Origin: Mycolicibacterium lacusdiani
Lineage (GTDB): Bacteria; Actinomycetota; Actinomycetes; Mycobacteriales; Mycobacteriaceae
DNA: 64,000 bases
Assembly (NCBI RefSeq): GCF_021916785.1
Contig: NZ_JAKCFC010000004.1
Span: 226,973-290,972 of the forward strand
Reading direction: 5' to 3'
In this document: positions 18,223 through 26,986 of the stretch, piece by piece
Layout of the letters: every line of letters starts with the position of its first letter
How positions within the stretch are numbered: the stretch's first letter is position 1
Made by a program: the position numbers and the translations under genes
The notes under the pieces: model-generated
Seen by the model: only the letters and a program-made list of their open reading frames with translations
Told to the model about the DNA's origin: nothing
The model's database searches: none

Positions 18223-18495
18223 ATGAGCCGACCAAAGCTAGGTCCGCGAGATCGAGTCCGTGTCGAGTTCCGCCTACCGCGCGAAGTGGCTGAGGCTGCG
18301 TACCGCTGCGCAGACGACTGGGACGTGTCCCTGTCAGAAGCTGGATCCAGACTCATCGAATCCGGCTACACAAGCCTCGGTTCGCAGCCGAAAATCCCTG
18401 ACTTAGTTGATGTTTCGCGCCTAGAAGGCTCGGCTGGCCTGAACCAGTCCACGAACCCAGCGACGGACGGAGGGGATGCGACTCGGGGGGCGTAG
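18223..18495 (+). CDS. Small ribbon-helix-helix-like protein
   Basis: A 90-residue basic protein. MSRPKLGPRDRVRVEFRLPREVAEAAYRCADDWDVSLSEAGSRLIESGY has the strand-helix-helix spacing of CopG/Arc DNA-binding proteins (VRVEFRLP strand; two helices after it), followed by a low-complexity tail. ATG 18223 is preferred to upstream in-frame starts because GGAAGG-type ribosome bases precede it. It lies between the transposon end and tnsA, so it may regulate transposition. Family call is tentative. Confidence 0.55.
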   Translation: MSRPKLGPRDRVRVEFRLPREVAEAAYRCADDWDVSLSEAGSRLIESGYTSLGSQPKIPDLVDVSRLEGSAGLNQSTNPATDGGDATRGA

Positions 18496-18635
18496 TGAAG
18501 TCGCCGCAGTAGCGGCGCCCCAGATATGGCGAAGGGCCGGGCTGGCACCCGACCCCGCGCTAGCGGCACTGAAGTCCGCAGTTCCAGATAAGCCCCTCCG
18601 AAGGGACCTCATGATTGCAACGCATTCCTGCGCCC

Positions 18636-19430
18636 ATGTCAACGCTCCGACACGTGTGTCGAGACCTCGGCGCCGCGGCGGTGTTACCGGTGGCTGAACT
18701 TCGCACCCCTCCGATCGCAGCGTCCCTTTCCTTCAAAACTCGCCACGACGATGCCGTCCAAACAGTCGAGTGGGACACCGCGAAGGGCGTCGCAACGTGT
18801 TCCCTCGCACCCTGGCGGACATTCCGGTGGTGGTACGGGCAGCGCCACTACTCCGGGACCTACTGGTCAGCGACAATGCAAGATCATGTGATCTATGAAT
18901 CCCGGCTGGAGCTGACGCGACTCATCTACGCCGACTTTGATCCTGCAGTGACTTTTATTGTGGCCCAACCCTTCTTGATCGAAGCCGACATGGAAGGAAA
19001 GAGGCGGCGACGCATCCCGGACTACCTGCTCTTGACATCGACCGGACCTGTGGTCGTCGACGTCAAACCGCTGGCCCGTACAACTTCACCCAAAGTCACT
19101 TACTCCCTGACGTGGACGCGCGAGCTCATCCAGGAGTTGGGGTGGCGCTACGAGGTGTGGACAGAGCCGCCGCCGATCGAACTCGCAAACCGGCGCTTCC
19201 TCGCCGGATACCGTGATGAGCGTCGGATGAACGCGGGTGTCCTTGAACAGCTCCGCAACAGCCAGATCGATGGGTTGTCGATACAGCAGGCAATCCTTTC
19301 CTGCGACGAATGGCCCCAACCGCTCGCGCGTGCTGGCGTATGTCATCTCCTTTGGTGCGGGTCCCTGCATACCGACCTGAGCACCCCGCTCCAATCGTCT
19401 TCCATTCTCCGCAAAGGACCGAACTCATGA
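18636..19430 (+). CDS. tnsA: TnsA-like transposase endonuclease subunit
   Basis: A 264-residue protein with the TnsA restriction-endonuclease-like core. VIYESRLELTRLIYADFDP carries Glu88, RIPDYLLLTSTGPVVVDVKPL carries Asp129 and the DVK pair (Asp142, Lys144). In Tn7, TnsA cuts the 5' ends of the element so that it moves by cut-and-paste with TnsB. A short unrelated N-terminus contains a WRTFRWWYGQRHYSGTYWS segment. The start is uncertain: ATG 18636 is used, and TTG 18615 or GTG 18687 are alternatives. Its stop overlaps tnsB by ATGA. Confidence 0.85.
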   Translation: MSTLRHVCRDLGAAAVLPVAELRTPPIAASLSFKTRHDDAVQTVEWDTAKGVATCSLAPWRTFRWWYGQRHYSGTYWSATMQDHVIYESRLELTRLIYADFDPAVTFIVAQPFLIEADMEGKRRRRIPDYLLLTSTGPVVVDVKPLARTTSPKVTYSLTWTRELIQELGWRYEVWTEPPPIELANRRFLAGYRDERRMNAGVLEQLRNSQIDGLSIQQAILSCDEWPQPLARAGVCHLLWCGSLHTDLSTPLQSSSILRKGPNS

Positions 19431-21547
19431 AACATCGGCGACGAATCGGCCCTGGAGTCCGGCTCGCGTACCAGGGCGAATTGATTGAAGTTATTGAGAT
19501 CCGCACGGCTTCAGGCGGCAACATCGCAACAGTTAAAACTGTCGGTACCAACCAAATTCGTACCGTCGCATTTTCCGACATCCTGATGTACCGGTCTGAG
19601 CAACCCCATGGGGAGTCCTGGGACGCGGGAGACGATGAACCACCTGAGGACGTTGCCGCCACGATCCTGGGCATGCTCGGCGAGGAGGAGCGCAACGCGG
19701 TCCGCGACCGCGCTGGCCACGTCCGGGAAGTCCTTACCGGATACCGTGACGAACTGGGCGAGTCCTGCGATGACGCCGAGTCGAAGCCGCAGTACGACCC
19801 GGCGCTCCCTCTGAGTGCCCGCTACGAGGCAAAGGCCGTCGAACTCGGGGTCGACGTGCGCACCATCCAGCGGATGGTGGCCGCCTACCGGGCTCACGGG
19901 GAGGCAGGTCTGGCCAGAGGCAGGGGCATCCGGGTCGACGCCATGCCAAGTGTGGATAGTCGCTGGCGGGATACCGCCGTGGAGGTCATGGTGGAAAGCT
20001 TCGACCAGTCGCGTCCTTCCCGCACCGCGGTGATCAAGCGCACCAACGCTCGAGTGATCGCCCGCTTCGGACCCGACGTTGTGCCGCTACCGAGCCGAGC
20101 CACAGCCTTTCGGATGCTAACCGAACTGGAATCTAAGCACCCGACCTTCCGATTGAGCACCAAACGCAACCGCGACATCGCCGAGCGAAACCCCGGTGTT
20201 TACGGAAAGCTGCGGCCCACGCGGCCGGGGGAATACATGCTCATGGACACGACCAGGTTGGACGTATTCGCGATGGACCCACTGACCCTGCGGTGGTGTC
20301 AGGTGGAGCTGACTGTGGCAATGGACTGGTACACACGGTGCATCACCGGCCTGCGTCTGACGCCGGTGTCCACCAAGTCCGTAGACGTGGCGACCGTGTT
20401 GTACCAGGCCTACCGGCCACCGGCCGCCCCATCTACATGGCCGCGGGAGGCGACTTGGCCAGAACACGGAATCCCCTGCTCCGTTCTCCTGGACGCCAAC
20501 GGCATCGAACGTGAAGGCGTCCGTGCGATCGGCCCGGCCATCGTCCCGGAAACGCTGATCGTAGATCACGGAAAGGTGTACGTCTCCAATCACATGACCA
20601 GCGTCTGCCAACGGATGGGGATCTCAATTCAGCCGGCACGCCTACGAACTGGACGAGACAAAGGGCCGATCGAACGCTTCTTTCGCACAATTCGCGAAGA
20701 CCTGCTGCAGTATCTGCCCGGCTACAAAGGCCCTGATATTCACTCCCGGGGTAAGCACCCCGAAGGGGAGGCACATTTCTACATCAACGATCTTGAGGCG
20801 ATCATCCGTGAGTGGATTGCGGTGGTGTATCACCGCAGGCCACATGCTGGCTTGATCGAACCCGCGCTGCCCGGCCTCGAACTCTCACCGGTCACGATGT
20901 TCGAGCATGGGCTCGCACGCGCGGGCTATATCGAAGCGCCGAGGACCCCCGACCTGGCCTACGAGTTCCTGGCTGTCACGAAGCGGACAATCCAGCCCTA
21001 CGGTATCGAGATCGACCGTCGGATATACAAGGGCCCGGTTCTCGATAGGCGTCGACACGAACGAAGCCCGTACCCAGGAGGATTGTGGCCGGTCCATTGC
21101 CATCCCGACGATATCTCCCAGGTCTACTTCCGCGATCCCGATAGTCGTATCTGGCACACCTTGATCTGGGAACACGCTGGCGCACTGGACACTCCGTTCA
21201 GCGACGAAGCGCTGAAGTACGCACGGGACCTGGCCGAGCAGAAGTACACCTACCCCAACGACGAGCTGGCTATGGGGCTCCTCCTCGAGCGTTGGAATCT
21301 GGGTCTGGGGAGATCGCTAGCCGAGCGGCGCATCGCGCTTCGGCTGTCACGGGAGGATGAGTTACGGTGTGCAGCAGTCACTTATGAGACTGAATCGACG
21401 TCGAAGCTGCCGTCGGTTCGACATGCACTTTCCGAATCAGCCGGGATGGGGGCGGATGAACCCACCTCCATCGAGACAGAGACAGTTTGCGGGGACGACG
21501 GCGACAGTCCTGAAGACTTCTACGCCGATGCCTGGGAGGATGCGTGA
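19427..21547 (+). CDS. tnsB: TnsB/TniA-like DDE transposase
   Basis: A 706-residue integrase-fold transposase that recognises the element ends and joins 3' ends to target DNA. An N-terminal helix-turn-helix (SARYEAKAVELGVDVRTIQRMVAAYRAHGEAGLA) precedes the catalytic core with Asp274 (YMLMDTTRLD), Asp380 (LIVDHGKVYVS) and Glu416 (GPIERFFRTIRE). The spacing is the canonical D,D-35-E. A Mu-type C-terminal barrel (YEFLAVTKRTIQPYGIEIDRRIY) follows. The ATG inside the tnsA stop is preferred to the longer frame. Translationally coupled to tnsA and tnsC. Confidence 0.93.
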   Translation: MKHRRRIGPGVRLAYQGELIEVIEIRTASGGNIATVKTVGTNQIRTVAFSDILMYRSEQPHGESWDAGDDEPPEDVAATILGMLGEEERNAVRDRAGHVREVLTGYRDELGESCDDAESKPQYDPALPLSARYEAKAVELGVDVRTIQRMVAAYRAHGEAGLARGRGIRVDAMPSVDSRWRDTAVEVMVESFDQSRPSRTAVIKRTNARVIARFGPDVVPLPSRATAFRMLTELESKHPTFRLSTKRNRDIAERNPGVYGKLRPTRPGEYMLMDTTRLDVFAMDPLTLRWCQVELTVAMDWYTRCITGLRLTPVSTKSVDVATVLYQAYRPPAAPSTWPREATWPEHGIPCSVLLDANGIEREGVRAIGPAIVPETLIVDHGKVYVSNHMTSVCQRMGISIQPARLRTGRDKGPIERFFRTIREDLLQYLPGYKGPDIHSRGKHPEGEAHFYINDLEAIIREWIAVVYHRRPHAGLIEPALPGLELSPVTMFEHGLARAGYIEAPRTPDLAYEFLAVTKRTIQPYGIEIDRRIYKGPVLDRRRHERSPYPGGLWPVHCHPDDISQVYFRDPDSRIWHTLIWEHAGALDTPFSDEALKYARDLAEQKYTYPNDELAMGLLLERWNLGLGRSLAERRIALRLSREDELRCAAVTYETESTSKLPSVRHALSESAGMGADEPTSIETETVCGDDGDSPEDFYADAWEDA

Positions 21548-22662
21548 CGACAGCACCGCGCGTTCGACGGCAGCAGCCTGCCCTGGACAATCTGACTCTG
21601 TCGCGTAAGGAAGGCTGGTTCGCGTTCGCCAACAGCCCCATCCTTTCGACACCCGAGCGGCTGACCCAAACCGAACTGACAAACCTGAGCGATGACCAGT
21701 TGGCGAAGTACAACGCGCGACGACGCCATTGGCATGCGAATCTCGGCCCGATCAAGACCCCGCAGTTGGTGGGACTGCACGAGGACTTATGGGACATCGT
21801 CGACAGCAACCTACAATCCGGCGACAAGCCGAAAAGCGCAGTCGCCGTTGATGGGTTTCCTGGCCTAGGCAAGACCACCGCGGCGCTAGCCTTCGCCAGG
21901 GATTTTCATGCCCGTGAAATCGCGGAGTACGGGCATACGACAGCCGAGGGCCACGAACGGATTCCAGTTTGCCGCGTCGGCCTAACCGGAAACACCGGGA
22001 TGCTGGATTTCAACCGGGCGATGCTCGGGTACTTCGGACACCCCGGCATCAGCCGCGGCACGGCAGCCCAACTTGCTCATCGCGTACTCGACTGCGTGCT
22101 GAGCTGCGAAACCCGACTGTTGATGATCGACGATCTGCACTTCTTGCGGTGGGGAAACAGCCAGAGCGTTGAGATCAGCAATCACTTCAAGTACATCGCG
22201 AATGAGTTCCCGGTGACGATCATGTACATCGGTGTCGGGTTAGCAGCCAAGGGACTGTTCTCCGAGGGAGAGTCCTACCAAGACGCCGTTATCGCCCAAA
22301 CAGGCAGACGCACAACACGACTCACTATGGACTCGTTCGATATCAAGACGAGATCCGCACGACAGTGCTGGCGACAACTGCTCCTGACACTAGAAAAGCG
22401 AATAGTCCTTGCCGGAAGCTACCCGGGAATGCTCGCCGACGAACTCTCGGACTACCTCTACGCGCGTTCCACCGGCCATATCGGCTCCCTGATGACCCTG
22501 ATCAACCGGGGTTGCCAACGAGCCGTACGTACGGGCGCGGAATGCCTGAGCAAGGACCTGCTCGATTCAGTCAAGAACGACGCCGCCGCGGAAAAAGCAC
22601 GTAGAGAGCTTGAGTCGGCGATGACCAATGGGAAGATCACAACTCGCGTCGGCACAACATGA
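21544..22662 (+). CDS. tnsC: TnsC/TniB-like AAA+ ATPase regulator
   Basis: A 372-residue AAA+ protein. Walker A GFPGLGKTT (Gly104-Thr112) and Walker B LLMIDDLHFL (Asp196-Asp197) are intact. This subunit polymerises on target DNA and links the target selector (TniQ) to the TnsAB transposase. GTG 21544 overlaps the tnsB stop; the tniQ start overlaps its own stop. Confidence 0.92.
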   Translation: MTTAPRVRRQQPALDNLTLSRKEGWFAFANSPILSTPERLTQTELTNLSDDQLAKYNARRRHWHANLGPIKTPQLVGLHEDLWDIVDSNLQSGDKPKSAVAVDGFPGLGKTTAALAFARDFHAREIAEYGHTTAEGHERIPVCRVGLTGNTGMLDFNRAMLGYFGHPGISRGTAAQLAHRVLDCVLSCETRLLMIDDLHFLRWGNSQSVEISNHFKYIANEFPVTIMYIGVGLAAKGLFSEGESYQDAVIAQTGRRTTRLTMDSFDIKTRSARQCWRQLLLTLEKRIVLAGSYPGMLADELSDYLYARSTGHIGSLMTLINRGCQRAVRTGAECLSKDLLDSVKNDAAAEKARRELESAMTNGKITTRVGTT

Positions 22663-24941
22663 GTATCACCGCTCGGCGCATCCCGATCAACGTCGAACCC
22701 GTCGACGGCGAGGCACTCGACTCCTGGCTGGAAGCGCTCGCTGCTCGCACACGCACCAATTGGGGTGATCTGCTCGCAGCCGTCGGCCTAGGTGGTGCCG
22801 CGTCAGTCCGATGGCTACCGCAGTGGATGGTGGCGATCAGCACGGATCAGCAATCCGCACTGCACGGAGCAACGGGCGTCGAACCCACCACCCTCGCAGC
22901 GATGACGTTGTCCCACTACGAAGGGCGAGCTCTTGCGGCCAAGTCCCGCACGACCCTGGACTACAGATTTCCATGGGGCCCACGAGCAGGCTCGCGCTAC
23001 TGTCCCCAGTGCCTCTCGGAATCGGGCGGCCGATGGCAACTTTCCTGGAGGCTGGGCTGGACCTTCGCGTGTCTTCAGCACCAATGCCTGCTCGCCGATA
23101 GTTGCCCTGGCTGTCGGAGCGGCGCAATGGAGCGAGCCCGCCCCTACGGCCTGATCCCAAGGCCGGGCAGCTGCGAAGCTATCGATGGTGTTCGATCACC
23201 GAGAGTCGCTCGGTGCGGGACAGATATGTCGACCTCCGAGACTCTCACTTTCAACGACGAGGCCCATCGCGTCCTTTTCGCGCAGAGATGGATCAACAGC
23301 ATCATCGACGGAGAACCTCTGGCGACGGGTCTTTACGCACAGGGAGATGAGCAGGGCCGCGCTGTCCTGTCTTCTGTAAGGGCGATCGCCGTCAGAGCCT
23401 TGTCCTACGCGATACCGGAAGAACTGGAACTCATCGTCGCCTCCGACCTGCTTGACGTGTACCGGCGGGACCATCCTCAGCTTCCTACTAGCACGCAGCG
23501 GAGTGACTTTCGACAGCTACGAATTCGCGCACCCCGGTCCGCCAGTTTGACTGCGGTCGGAGTGCTTTCCGCGCTTCACTGCCTAGACCAACCTGACGTG
23601 CAATCAGCAGGAAACGAGCTCCGTTGGTTGACGACCGCCATGCGTGCCCGAAAGGCGCTGCCCTGCACAACCAATCTGCTCTGGACGCCAGGAATATCAA
23701 GGGCCGTGCAACTCGCGGCACTGGGTCCGGCCCTGAAACCGAGCGATCAGCTTCGATACCGGACGATCACCCAGTGGCCATCCGTGCCGTCGAGAACGCA
23801 CGCCGAGGTTAGGCACCTTTCGCGCAAGATCCCCACCCTGCTGTGGCCGAAGTTGTCGCTACCGCTGGCGATTCCGGGAAGCCATCAACGCCAACTTCGG
23901 GCCGCGCTTTCGGTAGCACTGCTACTAGTCGGTGCGTCGGTCGTGCTCAAGCACAGCGTGCGCATCCTGCGCAGTCCCATTGATGAACAGGGAGCGTCCC
24001 GTGTTCTGCAGCTGCTCCAAAAGCAACCAGAATGGCCCAATATCAACCGCGCCATCGACGACCTTGCCGACTGCTTGAACGACACCGACGTCCCCATCGA
24101 CTACGCGCGCAGACGCACACTGGATTACCGCACGTTGTTGCCGGACAGCGTCTGGTTTCGCATCTGCAGAGAGACCGACACCGCAGCCCAAGGGTCCGCC
24201 CGAGCCGCCGTGGCCCGCTGCTATTTGGAGGAGCTATTATCCGGCGGACCTACCGGAGTCCAGGGTCTGAAACCGATGGTGCGCAGCAAGATTTCCGACT
24301 TCCCGTACTACCTGACGCCCGCGCTCGCCGCCGCACTCGATGACCACGCTCTTGAGTTCCTCGCGAGCCAGAATGTCTGCGACGAGCCCGTCCGCTATGA
24401 ACCTCCGTCGACGTGCATGAGTGGACTTCAGTTGCCAGGCATTAACCCGGATGAGGCGGACGTCGACGCGCTTCACCACTATCTGCAGGACGGGCTGCCG
24501 CTCGGGCGTGCCGCTCAGCGAGCCGGCATCGAAATAGAGGCCGCCCGCTATCTGCTGAGTTCCTATCCCTGTCCTGCATTGCGAGATGGGGACCATGGTG
24601 CTTATTTCCTCGCGAAACAAGCCTTTCCGCGCCACCGGTTTATCGATCACTACAACGTGGAGTGTCGGAGCCTACGTGATATTGCCGATATCGCCGGAGT
24701 GAGCAGACAGACCATGGCGCGACTGGCGAGCGACTACGAGATCGACCTACGCAGCGGCGGCCGGCCGCCGAAGCGCACGGTCGAGCGCGAGTGGCTCTAT
24801 ACGGAGTACATCACCCGCGGGCGGACCCTTCCGGAACTCGCTCGCGAACAAGGTGTGGGCGCATCCACGATGGCGCGGTGGGCAAGAGCCCACGGTATTC
24901 CGTTGCGGTCCCGTGGCGGTACAAGAAAGGCCGCCGGTTAA
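22659..24941 (+). CDS. tniQ: TniQ/TnsD-like target-selection protein
   Basis: A 760-residue protein. The TniQ domain has paired cysteines YCPQC (Cys115, Cys118) and SCPGC (Cys149, Cys152) with FACLQHQC between, a zinc-binding layout. The large C-terminal part resembles site-specific TnsD proteins and ends in two helix-turn-helix units, DIADIAGVSRQTMARLASDY (from about 674) and LPELAREQGVGASTMARWA (from about 724). Its size, well above short TniQ proteins, fits recognition of one fixed chromosomal site, here inferred to be the 3' end of dnaB. Starts inside the tnsC stop. Confidence 0.88.
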   Translation: MSITARRIPINVEPVDGEALDSWLEALAARTRTNWGDLLAAVGLGGAASVRWLPQWMVAISTDQQSALHGATGVEPTTLAAMTLSHYEGRALAAKSRTTLDYRFPWGPRAGSRYCPQCLSESGGRWQLSWRLGWTFACLQHQCLLADSCPGCRSGAMERARPYGLIPRPGSCEAIDGVRSPRVARCGTDMSTSETLTFNDEAHRVLFAQRWINSIIDGEPLATGLYAQGDEQGRAVLSSVRAIAVRALSYAIPEELELIVASDLLDVYRRDHPQLPTSTQRSDFRQLRIRAPRSASLTAVGVLSALHCLDQPDVQSAGNELRWLTTAMRARKALPCTTNLLWTPGISRAVQLAALGPALKPSDQLRYRTITQWPSVPSRTHAEVRHLSRKIPTLLWPKLSLPLAIPGSHQRQLRAALSVALLLVGASVVLKHSVRILRSPIDEQGASRVLQLLQKQPEWPNINRAIDDLADCLNDTDVPIDYARRRTLDYRTLLPDSVWFRICRETDTAAQGSARAAVARCYLEELLSGGPTGVQGLKPMVRSKISDFPYYLTPALAAALDDHALEFLASQNVCDEPVRYEPPSTCMSGLQLPGINPDEADVDALHHYLQDGLPLGRAAQRAGIEIEAARYLLSSYPCPALRDGDHGAYFLAKQAFPRHRFIDHYNVECRSLRDIADIAGVSRQTMARLASDYEIDLRSGGRPPKRTVEREWLYTEYITRGRTLPELAREQGVGASTMARWARAHGIPLRSRGGTRKAAG

Positions 24942-24947
24942 TGGTCC

Positions 24948-25376
24948 CTATTGCCCACTACTGCTCGCCGGTGTTTCGCATCGCCGAGTGATGCACACCG
25001 AACCGGCCGACCACGACCACGGAATTGGTTGCGAAACCGTGGCGGCACATGCAGTCTTGTGCGGGATGCCGAAAGCGGTCACCCCAGTGCGGCATTGGCC
25101 ACGCGCCCGGGCTTCCACTGATGACGTATCCGTATCAGTGCTATCGCGGGTTAGGTTCCTACGAGTTCCAAAGTCACCGCCGGGCTGGCGCCCCATCGGA
25201 GGGCACCGGCCGGCGGAACGAAGACATGCAGCACTTTTCTGGCGAACCAGCGTCCCAGGTACTTGCCTCGGACGGGTCGATGAACTGTTCGGAATGTTCG
25301 ACCGAATTTGCCAACTCCGCCAAGGCGCGTTTGCATTCTGGCACGCCACGACGTTGGTGTTCAACAGGATGTTCAC
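24948..25376 (-). pseudogene. Remnant of a PIN-domain (VapC/FitB) toxin
   Basis: The GTG at 25376 overlaps the antitoxin stop and encodes NILLNTNVV, the typical start of a PIN nuclease (ILLDTNVV, with the first catalytic Asp replaced by Asn here). After about ten codons the sequence no longer resembles PIN proteins in any frame, although the frame stays open to 24948. The toxin is therefore broken near 25347. The rest of 24942-25346 holds no recognisable gene. Confidence 0.55.
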
Positions 25377-25699
25377 GACGACTCCTCGCCCTCCCAGCCT
25401 GCAAGCTCGGCATCGGGTAAAAGCTCGTCAAAGTCTGCGGGGACGGACAGGCTCGGTAGTTGCCCAAACGTCCGCGGGGCCGGGGTGGTCGGCACCAAGC
25501 CGAGGCGTTCGGGCTCGAACTCGATGTCATGGCCGCTGTCGGCGCCGAGCAGTACCGACATCGGGACATCTTCACCCGACAAAGCATCGGCCAGGATCGC
25601 GCGGGCTTCGGCTTCGACGGAGCGACGGTGACGTGCGGCGCGCGCTCGCAGTGCAGCCTTAGTCCCGTCGGGAAGGTTGCGGATCACGAGCTGCTCCAC
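25373..25699 (-). CDS. FitA/VapB-type RHH antitoxin
   Basis: A 108-residue antitoxin. VEQLVIRNLPDGTKAALRARAARHRRSVEAEARAILADAL is the ribbon-helix-helix DNA-binding domain of FitA-like antitoxins, followed by an acidic C-terminal region that normally wraps the PIN toxin. GTG 25699 is chosen because the domain starts there; the frame is open 93 bp further without family similarity. Its partner toxin is only a stub, so this is an orphan antitoxin. Confidence 0.75.
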   Translation of the reverse strand: MEQLVIRNLPDGTKAALRARAARHRRSVEAEARAILADALSGEDVPMSVLLGADSGHDIEFEPERLGLVPTTPAPRTFGQLPSLSVPADFDELLPDAELAGWEGEESS

Positions 25700-25736
25700 A
25701 CGAGCGACGATATCAGCCGAGGCTAGGCAATGTTCG

Positions 25737-26438
25737 TCACTGAAACTCGCCCGAGCGCTGCCAGGCTGCCTGGGTATCGATCCAGGTTCCATCTGTTTGC
25801 CGCTTGCGCTGCCATTCGAGTCGGACGAGTTCGGCTGCCCGTGCGATGTGCTGAGCGCCCTCCTCTAGGAGGCGGTCCTCGAGGGCTGCGATTTCGTCGC
25901 GGTGCTTGTCGAAGCGGCGACGTTCAACCGCAGTCAAGTGGCTGTAACAGTGCTGTGCAAACACGCCGGAGCCGAGATAGATAGCTGTGTTACTGCAGGC
26001 CCGCTTTGCTTTAGTTGCCGACGTGCACGCTGGCCTTGGAGTCCCAACTTGAGGCCCGTCGTCGATCGGCATTGCGTCGTCGAGTTCAGCGTCGAACAGC
26101 GACGCTGCAGGCTCGCGTGGCCGGACCATGCGGGCTCCCGATCTGACGGCGGCATGGTGACGGGCAAAGATTGCCTTCGGTCGTGAGAAGTAGTCGCTCC
26201 ACGCAACCTCCAGCTCGGCCCGTTGGTTCAGAAGACTGGCCGCGCGGAAAGCCGACCTTGCTGTGTTTTGGATAGCGCTAAGTCCGCTGATGAGTTCATC
26301 TAGGTTCAGACCGACGTCGCGCTGCACATCGTTGGCGATCAGCAGGCATTCGAGGAGCGTCAGGCATAGCTGATCCAGTACCTCGATGCCGTCGGGTGTC
26401 GCGAAGTCCTCACTTCGTAGGGCACTCGGGTCCGACAC
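25737..26438 (-). CDS. Hypothetical protein with a Cys/His cluster
   Basis: A 233-residue protein of unknown function. The N-terminal 100 residues are helical. Residues about 135-180 contain RPACTSATKAKRACSNTAI and AQHCYSHLTAVERRRF, whose spacing of Cys and His suggests a small metal-binding knuckle. A charged helix follows. GTG 26438 fits leaderless translation: TACATT lies 6 nt upstream as a -10 box. Divergent from an XRE regulator, which may control it. Confidence 0.6.
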   Translation of the reverse strand: MSDPSALRSEDFATPDGIEVLDQLCLTLLECLLIANDVQRDVGLNLDELISGLSAIQNTARSAFRAASLLNQRAELEVAWSDYFSRPKAIFARHHAAVRSGARMVRPREPAASLFDAELDDAMPIDDGPQVGTPRPACTSATKAKRACSNTAIYLGSGVFAQHCYSHLTAVERRRFDKHRDEIAALEDRLLEEGAQHIARAAELVRLEWQRKRQTDGTWIDTQAAWQRSGEFQ

Positions 26439-26444
26439 CGGCCT

Positions 26445-26460
26445 AATGTACTACTAGTAG
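26445..26460 (-). promoter_or_regulatory. -10 box and palindrome between divergent genes
   Basis: On the minus strand TACATT (26450-26445) stands 6 nt before GTG 26438, giving a leaderless transcript. Directly upstream is the perfect palindrome CTACTAGTAG (26451-26460), a good candidate operator for the divergent XRE protein. Confidence 0.45.
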
Positions 26461-26497
26461 GGCAGACTTTGATCGCGGACGCCACTTCTCTGTCTGC

Positions 26498-26764
26498 GTG
26501 CCTACTCGTCCCAGTCAGAACGACCCCGAGAGGGTCGCCCAGTGGGAGCGGCTGAGGCAGATGGTCGGTCAGAACATCCGCGAATCGCGAATCCGGCAAG
26601 GAATGTCACAGGAGACGCTTGCCCTTCTTTCGGGCGTGACTCGGAACGTCTTGATTGATGTCGAGCACGGCCGGCGTGGGCTGCTGTATGAACGCATCTA
26701 CGACCTTGCGAATGCGTTGCAGGTGCCGATAGATCAACTGCTACAAGAGCAGCGACGAGGCTAG
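26498..26764 (+). CDS. XRE-family helix-turn-helix regulator
   Basis: An 88-residue protein that is essentially one HTH_3 domain: LRQMVGQNIRESRIRQGMSQETLALLSGVTRNVLIDVEHGRRGLLYERIYDLANALQVPIDQLL. It starts at GTG 26498 and diverges from the Cys/His protein gene. Probable local repressor of that promoter through the CTACTAGTAG palindrome (inference). Confidence 0.85.
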   Translation: MPTRPSQNDPERVAQWERLRQMVGQNIRESRIRQGMSQETLALLSGVTRNVLIDVEHGRRGLLYERIYDLANALQVPIDQLLQEQRRG

Positions 26765-26986
26765 CGGCGACCTCGGCGGCCAGATCGTCGAAACTCGGCC
26801 GCCGCGTAGAGGGCTTCCTCGGCCCGTTCGATGTCTATGTGGTCTGTTGATCAATTCGGGCGGAAAGCCCGCGACAAGTTTGGCCGCATTCAACGGTGAA
26901 CTGCCATTCTCGCAGAGAACGGGGTGCAGGGGCCGCGACCCACAGCAACGGCAACATGACCTGTCACCGCCGAGCAATACGCTCAG

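Larger units (their letters stand above)
17639..24941 (+). mobile_element. Tn7-like transposon: dnaB-proximal end and transposition module
   Basis: Contains the end at 17639, a small RHH-like gene and the overlapping operon tnsA-tnsB-tnsC-tniQ. The tnsA-proximal end lies 29 bp beyond the dnaB stop codon. This mirrors Tn7, whose tnsA-side end inserts about 25 bp past glmS. The downstream accessory genes are probably its cargo. The far end is not recognisable inside the window, so the interval given is only the core. Confidence 0.75.

Noticed and set aside
26941..26970. CATGACCTGTCACC as the far end of the Tn7-like element
   Set aside because: No tandem repeats, no ...ATGACA terminus and no CCGCG after it.
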